Source: Yamagishiella unicocca (Eukaryota; Chlorophyta; Chlorophyceae; Chlamydomonadales; Volvocaceae). From it: a stretch of DNA of 64,000 nt. A model generated the notes under the pieces. It was not told where the DNA came from. It searched no databases and saw only the letters and a program-made list of their open reading frames with translations. The stretch lies in NCBI GenBank assembly GCA_003116995.1, contig BDSL01000043.1:372001-436000 (forward strand). Reading direction: 5' to 3'. Positions 13,765 through 27,198 of the stretch are shown here, one piece after another. Every line of letters begins with the position of its first letter. The first letter of the stretch is position 1. The translations under genes were made by a program, and so were the position numbers.

Positions 13765-16619
13765 AGCGCACAGCGGCTGCCAGGGCAGCCCCGTCGGCTT
13801 CTTTATTCAGCTCAGGAGCTGACTGAGCTGGCTCCTGTATGTGACTCCCTGACCGGACTGTATTAGAAGTCTTGCATATATCGGTGGTGCATGGAACGGC
13901 GATGGTGTCTTGCCTGAGCTTTTGCGCCGCGCACGCTCCGGGTTATGGCAGCGTAGGTGGCCTCTTCTTGGAGCTAATAATGTTCACTAATTGGTGACGA
14001 TCCGTCGTGGGATTCTAGCAGCAAAGCCTGCCACTGATGTGAGGACTCTACGCGGCAGACGCACGTACTGGCAACGGCAGCCGGTGATTTAGGGTGGTAC
14101 TCAGCATGCGTGGCGAGGCTGTAACGCCTTGCCTACATGGGTTGGTGGCCTCTTGTCGACGCAATCTCAGACCAGACAGCTGTTTTGTGACCTCGTGTGA
14201 CGTCGCCGCACCCTGCATATTTCGGATCTGAGGGCTTTGTCCACTGCGCATAGACGGTGGTTACTCTGGCTGTGCGGGACAAGCTTTACATGGGGCCTCG
14301 CGGTGGCCTGACTGAAAACGCATTGCCGCTTTGTTCTTGCAAATTACACATGGTGTAAGCTGTGTTGCATCGCATTTGTTCTCTCCCACACTCATCGGAG
14401 CTCGCATCTTTCAGGGCTGCTGTTGGACGCGTGATGTAGGAGAACATGCCACGCGGATCGGTCACTCCTATACGTTTCTTTGCAATCTGATGTCTTCGGA
14501 ATAGAAATCCGTCCTCGCCCTGGTGCAGCGCGTTGGTCGTGACTGACATGTATCAGGCATGCGGCGTTAGCTGTTGCCACCTGACTGGCCTCGGACAGCG
14601 TTCGGTAGGAAAGCATGACATGGGAAGGCTGCTTCCTCTCCAAACTAGGCCTCGAATACCCAGCGAAGCTCGTTACCCCGGCAACATCTGGGGTGTTAAC
14701 TGCACAACAGCCGCACCCTCCAGTTGAACACATTCAGCTGTGTTGCTTTCAGCTCCATTGCGTATGGAGCTGGTTTCCGGGCCAATGCGCAATTCTATAA
14801 TTGTTCGTTTGTTCCCCAGCTAGTATGCCCCCCGAGATAACAGGGCTTGGAAAGCAGGGGAAAGATACTCGAAAGATGCCCCGGGCTCACTGCGCTGCAG
14901 CTGCCGTGGGCCACTCTGGCTGGCTCTATCTTTCGAGCACTGATCGCTGATCACCATGCAGCCACCTGAGTACGGTTGATCGTTCCCAGAATTGCCACGA
15001 CCGCACCCTGGCGTGACAGCTGCTTTGCTAGTGCCGGTCCGGGTAATTGCACCCAGCGCAGCCCAGTGTGGCTGTGGCTATGGCAGTAGCTAGCATCGAG
15101 CGATGGGCGCGTCCGCATGGCTTGCTTTCATCCTTACACTGTAAGTGCAGGCAACCCATCGCTCCAGTCTCATACCCAGGAACGGAGTCAGCAAACCTCA
15201 ATGCACCTGTCATCAGGAGGAGGTATAACTACCGGCAACGCGGCAAGCCCCCCGCCTCAGGCAGCCGTGGTGGACCGCGCACCCTCACCGCTCCAGGCAT
15301 GGCCCGCTTCGCGCCTCGGCGAGGTTGCACTGCCGCCCCGAAGATCCTACAGCGCGCGGCCACACCGACACTCGCAGCCACACCCTGCTCGTCCCCAGCC
15401 TCATCCGCGGCCTGCAACCAATCGCATCCTGAACAGCAGCACGCGCACATGGGTCGGCCCTAGCACGCAACCGCCGCTGCGGCCCCACCCGGCGGGCGAG
15501 CGAGCGAACGCACGTTCCCTCCCGCCGCACCACCACCATGTGGTGTTGGTGCGGCCATCATCCCTCCGCGTTCGAGGGTCCTCCACGGCTGAGAGCCCTG
15601 CGAGGGTTAATCAAAGCCACCCGCCGCCCTCGCGAAGACGCCAACATGAAGCACATGCAAGCACGGATACGCTGCGCCACGCAGCCGCAGCTGGCGCCCC
15701 GCTCGGCGGTTTGGTGCCGGATGCCCGCATGCGCTGCTGCAGCCAAAAAGCCGTCCAGCCGTCTAAATGTACATACCTGGTACATAAACAGCAGCAGACG
15801 CGTACAGCACGATGCCCACCGCCCTCGTCGCCCTGTTACCGTATCCGCCCATAACCGCCAACCCAGCCCTAGCGGCCGGGCCCGGCCCACTCATCAGCCC
15901 CGCCACGCATACACCTGACGCCGAGCTGGGTCCAGAAAAACACAAACCACCACCGCCACCACCACCACCACCGCCACCACCACCACCGCCACCACCACCA
16001 CCACCACCACCACCGCCACCACCACCACCGCCACCACCACCACCACCGCCACCACCACCGCTTCCATCGCCAGAACGGCTCCCCAAGCACCCCCGACGCC
16101 TGAAGCGCGGCATGTACGGAGCACGCAGAGCCGCCAGTATGTACGTACGACATGTGTACGACCGCACAAACACGGGGACGTCGACGACGTCGACGTCCGG
16201 TTGCGTCCCCCCCCCCCTCCCGATGCGACCACCCCCCAATAGGCTGCAGCTGCAGCTGCAGTTGCAGTTGCAGTACCACTGCACGAGGCTACCAGGTGGG
16301 AGTGCGCACTCCCAGGTGCCCTGAACACGGGAATAAACGCACCGCACGCAAAGCAGGTTGATGGATGATCACAATATACTGCATGCGAGGGCGGGGGCGG
16401 GCGGGGGAGCTCGCGCTCCCCTCCTCGCCTCACGCAGCCGCCGGTCGGCCGGCCGATCGGCTGCCAGTCCCAAGCGCGCACTGCCGCATCCACACACAAA
16501 GCCACCTCCCGCACCGCCCCAACAGCCTCCCGCGCTGCACCGGAACCAGCTCGAGAACCAGCCCGCGCGGCGTGCTCGCCGGGATCTTGTTGGGGACTTC
16601 ACCTCACCACGGAGGGAGC
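13765..16619. other. Convergent intergenic region, no supported gene
   Basis: It lies between the 3' ends of PPP1R11 (+) and VSR (-). The left half (13.8-15.0 kb) is less GC-biased and probably includes the PPP1R11 3' untranslated region. The right half carries Pro-rich low-complexity frames that show no family resemblance. Confidence 0.6.
15948..16062 (+). repeat. (CCACCACCG)n-type microsatellite
   Basis: About 115 bp of CCA/CCG triplets. It would encode polyproline, or Gly/Trp/Val runs in other frames. No flanking exon supports translation. Confidence 0.9.
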
Positions 16620-19600
16620 TTAGAGGAAGGGGTTGTCGGTGGCTGACGTCTTGGCCGCGGACTTCGTGTCCAGGCTGGTGCTGCCGCTGAGGTTGAGGCC
16701 GAGAAGCGGGTCGGCGTCACCGGCGGCGGCGCGGGCGGCGGAGGACGCCGGCAGCGGCATCGCATCGTCGGATCCGGAAATCGTGAAGACGTCGACGGCG
16801 GGCCGCGCCGCCGCCGCCGCCGCCGCGCCAGCTGCGGCGGCGGCGGCGGCGCTACCCTTGGGCGCGCTGGCGCCGGCGCCGGCGCTGGCGCTGGCAGCAG
16901 CGAAGGCGTTGACGGGCGCCGGGCCCCACACGGCGCGCTGGCTTGCAGCCGCCAGCGAGGGGCCGGCGGCGGAGCCGCTGGCGCCGAGGGCGCTGGGCGC
17001 CGGCTGGGCCCAGCCGTACGCTCCTGCCTTGCCCTCGTCGTCCGAGTCGACGTCGGCGCGCAAGGGGCGGCTGGGGCCGCGGCCGCCGGCGCCGTTTGCG
17101 GCGGTGTTGCGCGCGGCGTTCATGGCGTTGCGGTCGCGGTCCTCCTGAGATGGGGTGGGAGCCGCAAGGCGGTGGGAAGATATGAGGGATGCGCGGGGGG
17201 CAAATGGCCACGTCAGCCAGATGGGGCCCGGGGCCACAGGTAGGCGGGTGGAGGAGGAGGAGGAGGAGGGTCTTCAGTCCGTTTGAGTTTTGCGCCTCAA
17301 CGCTAACCTAGCACACAAACCACACACGCACACACACATTTCCCTCTACGTGTACTTCGACTCAGCCGACGCACAAACCCCCAAGCCCCCCCCAAAAACG
17401 TTTCCTATCCGGTTTTCCCTTCCAAAGCTGACCAACCGGTTTCCTGTCATACCCCTCGAAACATCCACACGCCCTCCAGCGTCCTCCACCTCACGTGATG
17501 CGCTCCTCACATTCGCCAACCCCTCGTACCTTGTAATAGCCCCTCCATTGGGTCTTCTCATCACTCCCCCCTTCCCCCTCCCTCCCCCTTTCCTCGCATC
17601 CACGGGTCTTCCTCAAAACCTCCCCCCTTTCCCTCGCGCTGGCCTGTTCGCCTCCTTCTCCACCGTCCTCACCTCTCCTCCCCCCCCCGGCCCCACCTGC
17701 ATAAGGTCATATTACGACCTTCGGCTTTAGTATCCCCAACCCAGTTCTCCAGCATGCACCTCAAAACGTCTGTTTTAAACGGTTTTTTTCGGGCATCCAC
17801 GGGTCTTCCTCGAGCCCCCACCTGCATCGTCGTCACCTTGCCCCCGCCCGCCCCCGCCTGCATCGTCCTCCCCCCGCCCTCCCCCCGCCCCCACCTGCAG
17901 CGGCATGTACTGCGACATGATGTCGCGGATCTCGTCTCCCATGCGCTGCCGCGTGAGGTAGCGGTTGGCCACCAGCACCACCCCACCCGTCAGCATGGCG
18001 GAGGCCAGGGCCACGAACACAAGGAACGCGGCACTCACGCCTGGAGGGGGGCCGGGCCGGGGGGTGAGGTGGGAGGTGCGGGATATGAGGTGTGTGTGGG
18101 GGGGTTACAAGTTAAAAACCGGTAACTCGACTGGGGGGGGGGCAGAAAGACCGGTTACACGACACAGCGGTATGATAGCTGGCGCATTGTCGTCGGGCAC
18201 ATAGTTGTGAGCGCATGCTGGAGCACGGGGGTGTGTGAGTGTGAGGCTAGCGTCGGGTTGATAACCCATTGCTCCGCCGTTTTGCCAAATCCCAATGGAT
18301 CCACCGTGCCGAACCCACCGCTGCTCTTGGAGCCGCCGCCGCCGTCGCCGCTTCCTCCTCCTCCTCCTCCTCCGCCTCCGCCTCCATCGCCGCCTGCTCC
18401 ATCCGTCTTGCCGCCACCGCTCTGCGCAACAGGGAGACGGGGCAGGGTTAGGGGAGGGTTTGGGTTATTGGGGTGGGGTACCGGGGTGGGCGATTGCGGG
18501 GCGGGGGTGGGTGGGTGGGGACCCACGCGTGATACACAACGCAACGGCGTCCCGAGGTGCCTGAAGACGAGCCCTCACCCAGGCTGCCAGCACTGACAGC
18601 AGCTCCGACTGGGATGAACCGGCGCTGTGGCAGGTGGCAGGCAGGCAGGCGGGCGGGCAGGCAGGCGGGCGGGCGGCGCACTCACCGGGGTGGAGCAGAA
18701 GCCCGAGGTGCGGTCGCAGAGGGCCAGGTCGCACTTGGGCTCGCATTTGGCGCCGTCCCTGGTGGGGAGGAAGCATTTGGGGCACTCGAACCTGGGGGGA
18801 GGCGGCGGGGCGGGGGCGGCGGCGGGGGGGGTGGCCGGGGGGGGTGGCGTGAAAACCGGTGACCGAGGGGTGGCCGGGGGGGTTCGAGGAAGGGGTGGCC
18901 GGGGGGGGGTAGCGGGGACTGCAAAGGCGCGCTGCTGTCCTCTCCTCCTCTCCTCACTTGAACCACTTGTCGGTGTCGTTGACCAGCCCCCGAGCCGCCT
19001 TGTTCTTGTACTCGGACACGTCGTCCACGCACCTGGAGGGGAGGTGGTGGTGGGGGGAGGGGTGTTGAGTAGTTGGAATACCCGGGTGCATGAGGGCTCA
19101 GAGGAGGCCAGGGATGGCAGGCAGCAGCCCTCCGCAAGAACCCGCCGGACGCCCCCCCCCGGCTTGAGCGGGTTACGGTCCGTTGTTCCATCCCTTGCAC
19201 CCGGTCCTCAACCCCACCCCCCCGGCCCCGCCTTCTTGCCGCGCCCCCTCGCACTCGTCGGTCCTCAACCCCACGTCCCCCTGGGCCCGCCCCCGCGAAT
19301 TCCTGCCCTCCTCTTCCTATGTCGTGGAACCGGGTCTTCTCGTGCCCCCCCTCCATGCCAGCACCACTCACGCGGTAAAGAACTCCCCATTGACCGTGTC
19401 CTGCCAGAGGCCGCCGTAGTTGTTCGCGGCAGTGCACTTGTTTTCAAGTTCACCAGTACACCTGGAGGGGGGAGGGGAGAACGGTGTGTGTATGTGTGTG
19501 GTGGTAAGGATTGAAGGGGTTTTCTCAGAGAATCCGCGAGCCCACGGCCGACAAACCAAGGGCGGTTGAAGGAGGGGGTGCAAGGCGGGGTGCAGCGTAG

Positions 19601-22600
19601 GTGCGTAGGGGCAGGGGAAGCGAGCAGGAGGCGCGGCCCAACCAAGCAGTTGTGGGTTGCGGTGGCGGTGTCGTAATCCCGGAGGGCAGTTGTTGGTTGC
19701 AGTGCGTGCGCACATGTCGACCTAGCAGTGACAGTAAAACACATCAAGTTGACCGCTCAAGCGACCGCCCCAGACCCGATTCTAGTCGAGAGGCGAGGCG
19801 AGGCGAGGCGGGGCGCTAGCCAGACCGGCAGCCCCCCCCGGGTGCCAGACCGGCAGCCCCCCCCCACACTCACTTGTAGGAGCCGACCTTGTTGACGCAG
19901 GCGCAGCGCGGGCAGGAGCACTCCGGGACCACCAGCGGCACACTGGTGGCCAGGCACTCGTTGAGGTCCTGGCAGCGCTCCTCGGAGGTGAGGGGGTTGA
20001 TGTACTGAGAGGGGGGGTTAGAGAGAAGGGGAGGGGAGGGGGAAGGAGAGGGGGAGGGGGTTGATTTGATGTACTGACAGGGGGTTGGCGGGGGAGGGGA
20101 GACCCGTGGACGTGACATAGGAGGACAGAGAGGGGGAGGGAGGGGGGTGCGCACAAAAACACCCGGTTACTCGACGTGGGAAGTGTAGGTGGCGCATAGG
20201 CTTCGCACACACTGGGGGACACTCTCAGCGGCAAACCACGCACCCCACGCACCAGCTCCACGCCCGACTTGCACTCGCACTTGTAGCCGGCGCCGCCAAA
20301 GATGTTGATGCACCGGGTCTTGCCCGCGGTGGCTGCGACACTGCAGGGCAAGGGGGGGGGGCGTGCGGGGAGGTGGAGAGAAGACCCGGTCTTCCCAACG
20401 CCGGAAACGGAGGGCAGATTTTTCTCCCTCCCTTTCTCCCTCCCTTTCTCCCTCCCTTTCCCCCGCCCGCCCGAGGGCGCCAAACGCTTTGCAATCGATT
20501 TCAGTTTCCAAGAGCCGTCCGACCTAGGGGTTTCCTCTCACACACCCCAAAAGCCCCCCCAATCCTGTCCCTGTCGCGTAAACGCTTTTCATGCCACCCC
20601 CCACACCCGTCCATCCCGGCACCCACCCGGTCATGCAGGCCTCGTATCCTACTCCGCCCTCCTTGCACTCGTCCTCGCTGACCGACTCGTCGTTGCACAC
20701 GGCGGGCTCCTCGCCGTCCCGGAAGCCCGCGCAGATGGCTCGCAGCACGGGACCCGCCTTCAGCGACCCGCGGTACTGGACGCCGTCGATGCGGATCTGC
20801 GCCGGGGGTGGAGGGGTGGGGTGGAGGGGGGAAGGGGGTTCGAGGAAGATCCGTGGATGCCAGGAAGACCGTTTAGAAAAGACGCTTCGAGATGCATGCG
20901 GGAGAACTGGAGGGGTGGGAAGGGGTGGAAAGGGGTGGGGTGAAGGGGTGGGGTGGAGGGGTGGAGGGGTTGCAAGGAAAACCCGTGTACGAAGGAAGAC
21001 CGTTAAGGACAGACGTTTCGAGATGCATGCTGGAGGACTTGGTTGAGGAGAAAACCCGCTGGGGGTAGGGGTGGGCGTGTGGCAGTAGCAGTAAGTGCAG
21101 GGAGTTTGGAGTTGCAAGAAGACCCGGTCACTCGAAGTGGTAAGTGTTCGTTGGCGCATAGACTTCGGACACCTGGTTGCGGACACCTAGTTGGGTGTGG
21201 GGCGGCTACAGAGGAACCCGGGGGAACCACAGGAGGAGGCAGCAAATGTTACTGAAGCGGAGTGGGATTCGTGCTTTGGTGGCTACTACTAACATAAACC
21301 ACACCGAACGAGAATAATAAAATGGCGGGCGCGGACGGGCGGGCGGGGCAGATCGGCCGGGGGTCGCTGTGGGGGCGGCTCCAGCGCCCTTCCGTCGCGT
21401 AGGAGCACGGGTAGGTGCATTTGGGGGGGGGGGTACAGACAAGGACCGGTCACTCGACGTGGGACGTGAAGCTGGGTGCATTTGGGGGGCGAGGAGGGGG
21501 CGCGGAACGGGGAGCAGAAGCTACGGGCCACCACACACGGGAACGACGCGCGCTGCGTGCTGCGTGCTGCGCACGGCACGAGCGGCAGAGCGAGCTCACC
21601 GTGGGCAGCATCGTGACGGGGCCCAGCGTCGAGTTTCCGCTCTGCGAAGCCAGCTCATCCTGGCGATAGGGAGGGGATCAGCGGGAGGGAGGGCGTGAGA
21701 GGGAGACGTGGCGGGGACGGGGGGGAGGGGCCGGCGGAGGGGGGAGGCGCGAGGAAGCCCGGTCACACGACATAGGCGGGAGAAGAGAGGGGCGGGGCAT
21801 CGATGTGTGCGGGTGGTGAATTGCGGGGGGTTCACCGACTCCCCCTAACTCCATCCGGCCACCCACGCACCTCATGCCTGGTTCAATACACGCACAGGGG
21901 ACCAGCCAGCTCCCCGCCCTGCCACCAACGTGTCAACAAACGGGTCGCCTCCTAGTTTTCCACCTCCCTCCTCTCACATGACCGGCATCCATTTCTACGC
22001 CACCCGCCCACTCTTTTCATCTAGATGCCGTGTCCGCGGTGTTCCTCGCTACCCCCGAACCCCCGCTCGAGCCCCACCTCGAACGCCGGGATGGTCGCTG
22101 CCGTCTCGTCCACCGTAGCGCACGCGTCCCAGGCGGCCAGCCCACCGTTGTCGGCCACCAGGCCGGGTCCGCCGACGGCGTTGAACACCTACGTCAGCAC
22201 AGCACAGCACAGCACAGCACGGGGGCGTCGTCGTACGGCTGCTGCTGGTCAGCCCGGTGGTCCGCGAGCCGCGCCGGCGACACCGGGAGCAACCTGCTTC
22301 CCCCCCCCCTTGGCGGGTCGGACGTGTACGCCGGTGAGCCCACGCAAGGAGCAGCACAGCACAGCTCAGCCGCCTGGATGCCAAAACACGTCCAAACACA
22401 CCACGATGAACCAAGACACACCCTGTCCCTTCCCGCCCCCTCCCCCCCCCCGGCTCCAGTCGCGTTACCGGTTCTTTTAGTGTAACCCCCCCGCTCCACC
22501 CCTTCCTCCTCCCCGCTGCACCCCCTCCGGTGCAGCACTGCTTCCGCTCAGCACCCCGCACACCCCGAGCCGGACTCCGAGCCAAAGCAGCAACTGCCTG

Positions 22601-25600
22601 CAGATAACACGGCCGCCCTCAAACCCACCCCCCCGTCTTCCTCGAACCCCCGTCCTCCTATGTCGTGTAACATGGTCTCCTCGTTCGCAAACCCCCCCTT
22701 TTAGGGCCTCGACCCGGTGTCCCACCCCCGGCCCGCCCCACCGTCTTTGCGCAATCCAGGGTGAAGCCGGTTTGCATCATGGAGCAATTGGCCGCCATCT
22801 GTGTGGCGTAGTCCCACCACAGGTGGCTCTGATTGGCCGCCGCCGCGAGCTTGAAGAAGCACATGCCGCGTAAGTTCATCTGGGGTTGGTTGGTTGGTAG
22901 CAGGGGTGGCGGGTTGGTTGGGTGGTTGGTTAGTTGGTAGCAGCAGTTGGGTGGGTGGGTGGCACGGGGTGGTGGGTAGGTGGGTTATCTTTTAGGGTTT
23001 CGGGCGTGGGGTGTAGACGTTGGGGGTAGAAGGAAACCGGTGCATTGACAGGAGGCGTTAGGAGGAGGCAGTACCAGTCTTAGGAGGCAGTACCAGCCAC
23101 GCGGGTGAGGGGTGGTGTGTGAAGGCGTGCTGGCCGTACGGGGCGTTCGAGGGGTGGGGTTTTAAGAGAATCCGCGAATCCAGGGGGTGGGGTGGAGGGT
23201 CGCGGGCGCAGGTCCCACCCAACCCACCCGGAGCACGTCCTTGCCGCTGTAGCTGTTCTTCGGGTCCAGCTCGCAGTAGGCCCCGTTGGCGATGCAGTTC
23301 CTCTGGGGAGGGGGGAGGGGGGAAGGGGGGCGATGAGAGGGCGGGGGGGAAATGGGGGGAGGAGGGGGGGGTGAGAGGGCGGGGGGGGGGATGGGGGCGG
23401 ATGAAGGGGGGCGGTGAGAGGGCGGGGGCGGGAAGGGGGCCGGGGGAATGGGGGCGGTGAGGGGTCGGGGTCGTCAGGACCAGGCGGCGCAGTGCAACGA
23501 ACCTCCCGATACGGCACCTCCCTCTCTGCCACTGCCCCGATACTCTCCCCGCTATTGCCCCGATACCGCTACTCCCCTCCCAAACCAAACTGCCGCCCAG
23601 CTCCCAACCGGCACCATCCGGGTGCCCTCCGACTCACGACGCATTCGGCGCTCGTGACGTTCCCGGCGGGGCAGTCCCACAGGAAGTAGCGGGGGCTGAA
23701 GTTGGCCAGGCCGGCTTTCTGGGGGGGTGCGAAAATGAAACAGTTAGTCGCCGTGGGATGTGCAGCTGGTGCATAGGCTTCGGACATCTGGTCGCGTGCA
23801 TATGCTGGTGGACTTTTCGGAATGACTGTCGAAAACTTTTGAAGGTGACCCGGTGGCGGCCGGTTAAGGGAAGCGAAACAAACCTTTCTCCAGATGTAAG
23901 CCCGTTTCCTCCGGCTGCCCCCCCAACCCCACCCCTCCCCCTGCCCACCCCTGCCCAGCCCAGCCTCTCCAGCGCACCTGCAGCTTCTGCGCCTGTTCCT
24001 TCATGCCCTGCGGTCGCGGAGGGCAGCAGTTGAGGGGGCATCAAATGAGGGGGGGCAGCGTAGAAACGCGTGTATTGGTGAGGCGAAGCAACCCGAGGTG
24101 GGGGGGGGGGACAAAGATGCACGGCTTTGGTTCACGCTATGCAGCGGGAGCGGGAGGGGTAACCCCAGCCCCTCCCTCACTGCGGCTGCCCCACCTGCTC
24201 CCACCCCTCCCCTCCCCTCGCAACACCCACGTCGCGGGTATCAACCCCGCTCCCCAGGCCCCTCCCCAGGCCGGCCCCCCCCACACACACATACACCCCC
24301 CATGTCGAGTAACCGGCTCTTCCTCGTAACCCCACCCCCCGCCCCGCCCATGTCGTCTAACCGGTTTTTATGCCGCCCCCCACCGCCTCACCCCCAGCTG
24401 CATGGCGTTTCCCCGGGTTTCCTCGCGCTGCCCCGACTCGTGGCGTCCGTACATGCGAGCCGTACCGTGCCCTACCAGCTTAACCTCAAATTAGTCATCC
24501 ATGCCGTACCTTGATAAAGTCGACCCGCTCATCGCACTTGGGTCCGCAACCGTCCTGGCTGCTCGTCCAGAAGTCCCACGTCACCTGGCCACGTTGTCAG
24601 GAGAAAGGTGCGAGCCGGAACGGGTTTCGGGGCGAGATGGGTCGGGGCCGGACGATGGGGGGGGGTTTCGTGACACAACGGCATTGCGACCATGTCGGCA
24701 TATGGAATTTACCCGCAGTGGGGCCCCGCTCCGAAACCCTCCCGACCCACATGGCCTTCCAAGGCAGCACCGAGGCCCCCACCCAGCACCGAGGCCCCCA
24801 CCCACCACAGAGGCCTCAGGCACCGAGCTGGTCCAGTCGAGCATCAAGGTGACACGCGTGTTACTCTTGAGCAGCTCCCGCAGGTAGTTGGCGTCAGCCA
24901 AGGAGATCATCGCCGCGGAGATGTGCAGGGATCGGAGCTCCCTGGAGCGGTCGGGGGCATGACGTGGCGGCGAGGTGAGTGCAGCTGGAACCCAGGGCCC
25001 CGGGTCGGCGGCCGCGGCCCCCGCAAGCAGCTCGTCGTTGACTCCCAACCACCAACAACCAACCGGAATCCGTTCACCCACCGGCCCGAAACTCCCCGCC
25101 GCCGTCACCGCAGTTGGTTGGCGCCGTGCCCAGGGCTTCCACGGAGACGAGATCCTGCGCCAGCTCCCCGCCCCGAATTGAAGCCCGCTCATCCAGTCGA
25201 AATCGTCCTCCTCATAACCCGTCGCCCAACCCTCCCCGCACCCAGCCGCCGCCGGCCCCACGCCCTGACCCTCGACATAGCCTACCCCACCCCCACCCCA
25301 CCCCCACCCCACACATATCACGCTCAGCACATCACTAGCAGGAACGCGCAGATCACATACCACACGCCCGATGCACTCCACGCCCCAACCCTCCCCCGCA
25401 CGAACCACGCACTTGTCTGTGTCGTAGTCTTTGGGAGCGACCGCAGTCGTCAGCTCTCCGGCCTCATCGTTGGCGACTAGCACCTGCGTCGGCGATACTC
25501 GCGGCAGGGCGCCCACGTGGCAGAGAGCTACCGCTGGCTGGTTTCGGAGCGGCCATATCAGCGGCGACGCTGCTCTGGCTGGGTCCACGCAGCTGGGTCC

Positions 25601-27198
25601 GCCCCGGCCCAGCCCCTGTTGCCGAGCCTGCACCCCAGCCCCAGCCCCTGTTGCCGAGCCTGCACCCCAGCCCCAGTCCCTGCTGCCGTGATCCTCCTTC
25701 CATGCAGCCCCAGCCTCGCGGCCGCACGCAGCCCTCCCGCTCACGATCCCAGCCACCCACCGCGTCCGCTCCCGCCAGCTGCGCGTAGTAGACCTTGTCC
25801 AGGAAGTAGCAGGGCGAGACGCCGGTAATATTATCTGGGCGGAGGGGCGGAGGCAGCGGGTGGCAGTGAGCTCGCGGGGGGTGAGTATGAGAGGATACCC
25901 GTGGATCGGCACTGCAAAGCGAACCCGATTAGGATACGTTTGGAAGGGGGGGGTGGCGAGTAGATCCAGTTACACGGCATTGGAAATCGGGGTGGGGGTC
26001 GTCGAGGAGGGGGCTGCAGCGGGGCCGTGGAGGCGACGCGGCTAGGAACCCTCGTGATCCCCCTGGCGACCCACATCGCCCCGGACCCAGAAACCGGAAC
26101 GCCTTCCCTCACGTCGGCGTGATGGTGGGTGCATCGTGTGACTGTGCCGTAATGCCGCTGTGCCGCAATGCCGCTGTGCCGTAATGCCGCTGTGCCGCAA
26201 TGCCGCGGACCCCCACAAGCAGGAGGAAGTCGACGCAGGAGGAAGTCGATGCAGGAGGAAGTCGACGCAGGAGGAAGGGGGGAGGGGCCGCCTCAAGGGC
26301 AGGAACGCCGGCAGTTGGCCGTTGGGAGGGCGTGGAGGGCTTCGGAGCGCCCGTCCCACAGAACATATGACCCGCGCGCGTGCGGCCTCTGCCTGCACGC
26401 CCAACACTCCAGCAGTCGTCCGACTAGGGTTTTAGGGTGCCGGCGGCGGTAATCGAACTCACTTGGGCCGCGGTCCAGCATCATGATGTACCGCTTGAGG
26501 GGCTCTTTCTGAATCTGGAATGGAGGAGTACTTTCCTGCGGGGTTGGGCGGGACGGGGCGAGCGAGCGTGGTTGGGCGTTCTCAGCGCCAAGCGAACAGG
26601 GCACCGCCGGCGGCGAGACAGGCCAGGAAGTGGCCCCAGACGGACCGTAGTGGGGGAGGTCCGAATGCACGGCGTGATGGGGCTTCCGACGCGGGGTTCA
26701 AACCGCAGCACAGGGGGCTGCTGGTGTGTAGGGTTGTGCGTCTCTTGCAGCCTGAAACCCCGCGCAGAACCGCTCCTGGGCCATTGCACAGGACCGCAGC
26801 CGCGGTGCACTTACGCTGAGATTTCCGCAACCGTACTGGCAATCCCTCGGAGAGCACACGTACGCTTTGGTCTTGTCGGCATCGTAGCCGCGCACTGCCG
26901 ACGGGTATACAAGTTCGCCGCTGCGTAGTTCGCAGTCCAATATCAGTAATGATATATGGCATAGACCGCCAAGGCCGCCAAGTACCAGCAAGCGCGTACG
27001 CAATCTTGCGCAGCCCTTTTACCTCACGAAGGCACCATATTTTGGCATGCCAAAATCAGCCATTGCCATCGGCATGATCCTCGTGAGGCTTTGAGGATAG
27101 AGGATGCTCACCCCAGCCTCTTCGATACTGAATTTTGCAAGGACGACATCCCATGCCACAACCGCTAACGCGGCACAAAGAAGAACCACGTGGCCCAT
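16620..27198 (-). CDS. VSR: Vacuolar sorting receptor (VSR/BP-80 family) with unusually long cytosolic tail
   Basis: Twenty-three exons (882 aa): 27023-27198, 26815-26920, 26463-26514, 25761-25834, 25413-25483, 24806-24941, 24510-24584, 23978-24007, 23638-23718, 23228-23302, 22742-22879, 22078-22188, 21600-21659, 20627-20796, 20253-20340, 19874-20004, 19372-19461, 18958-19032, 18686-18791, 18579-18608, 18319-18421, 17895-18040, 16620-17144. Signal peptide 1-21 (MGHVVLLCAALAVV). PA domain about 35-190 (MPKYGAFV, GELVYPS, VLVANDEAG). Family core about 195-450 (WDFWTSSQDGCGPKCDE, WWDYATQM, IRIDGVQYRGSLKAG, LRAICAGF). EGF-like Cys region 440-615, Gly linker 626-659, membrane span about 663-684, then GDEIRDIMSQYMPLQ (YMPL 704-707), the conserved sorting signal. 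The final 174-aa exon ends in DNPFL. Type I receptor carrying soluble cargo to the vacuole. The 30-nt exon 18579-18608 and the last-exon assignment are the least certain parts. Confidence 0.93.
17701..17822 (-). repeat. Dispersed intron module M1, full-length copy with hairpin end
   Basis: About 117 bp nearly identical to 28087-28203. One end is the short inverted repeat AAGGTC-N7-GACCTT (17703-17721). It continues with CCCAACCCAGTTCTCCAGCA and ends in GGGCATCCACGGGTCTTCC. It lies in the last VSR intron. Confidence 0.88.
18325..20020 (-). repeat. Right arm of inverted segmental duplication
   Basis: This is the reverse-complement partner of 1-2438 and covers VSR exons 16-21 with their introns. 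It is shorter than the left arm almost wholly because its CCTG tract is unexpanded. Confidence 0.9.
25613..25690 (+). repeat. Intronic tandem duplication, about 35 bp x2
   Basis: A unit containing AGCCCCTGTTGCCGAGCC and TGCACCCCAG is repeated in VSR intron 4. A related 15-18-bp repeat (GCCGCTGTGCCG) lies at about 26150-26208, and one of GAGGAAGTCGACGCA at about 26220-26278, both in intron 3. Confidence 0.75.

Noticed and set aside
15812..16324. Polyproline protein frame
   Set aside because: It is produced by a CCA/CCG microsatellite; no flanking exons or family motifs.
17701..17822. Helitron 3' end (hairpin near terminus)
   Set aside because: No CTRR terminus follows the hairpin and no TC start is evident; left as an unclassified module.
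18247..18429. Glu-rich frame (MEQAAMEAEAEEEEE) as the real VSR exon 21 reading
   Set aside because: Its phase does not join the membrane-span exon. The Gly-rich frame leaves the one base needed to read into GVSAAFLVFV.
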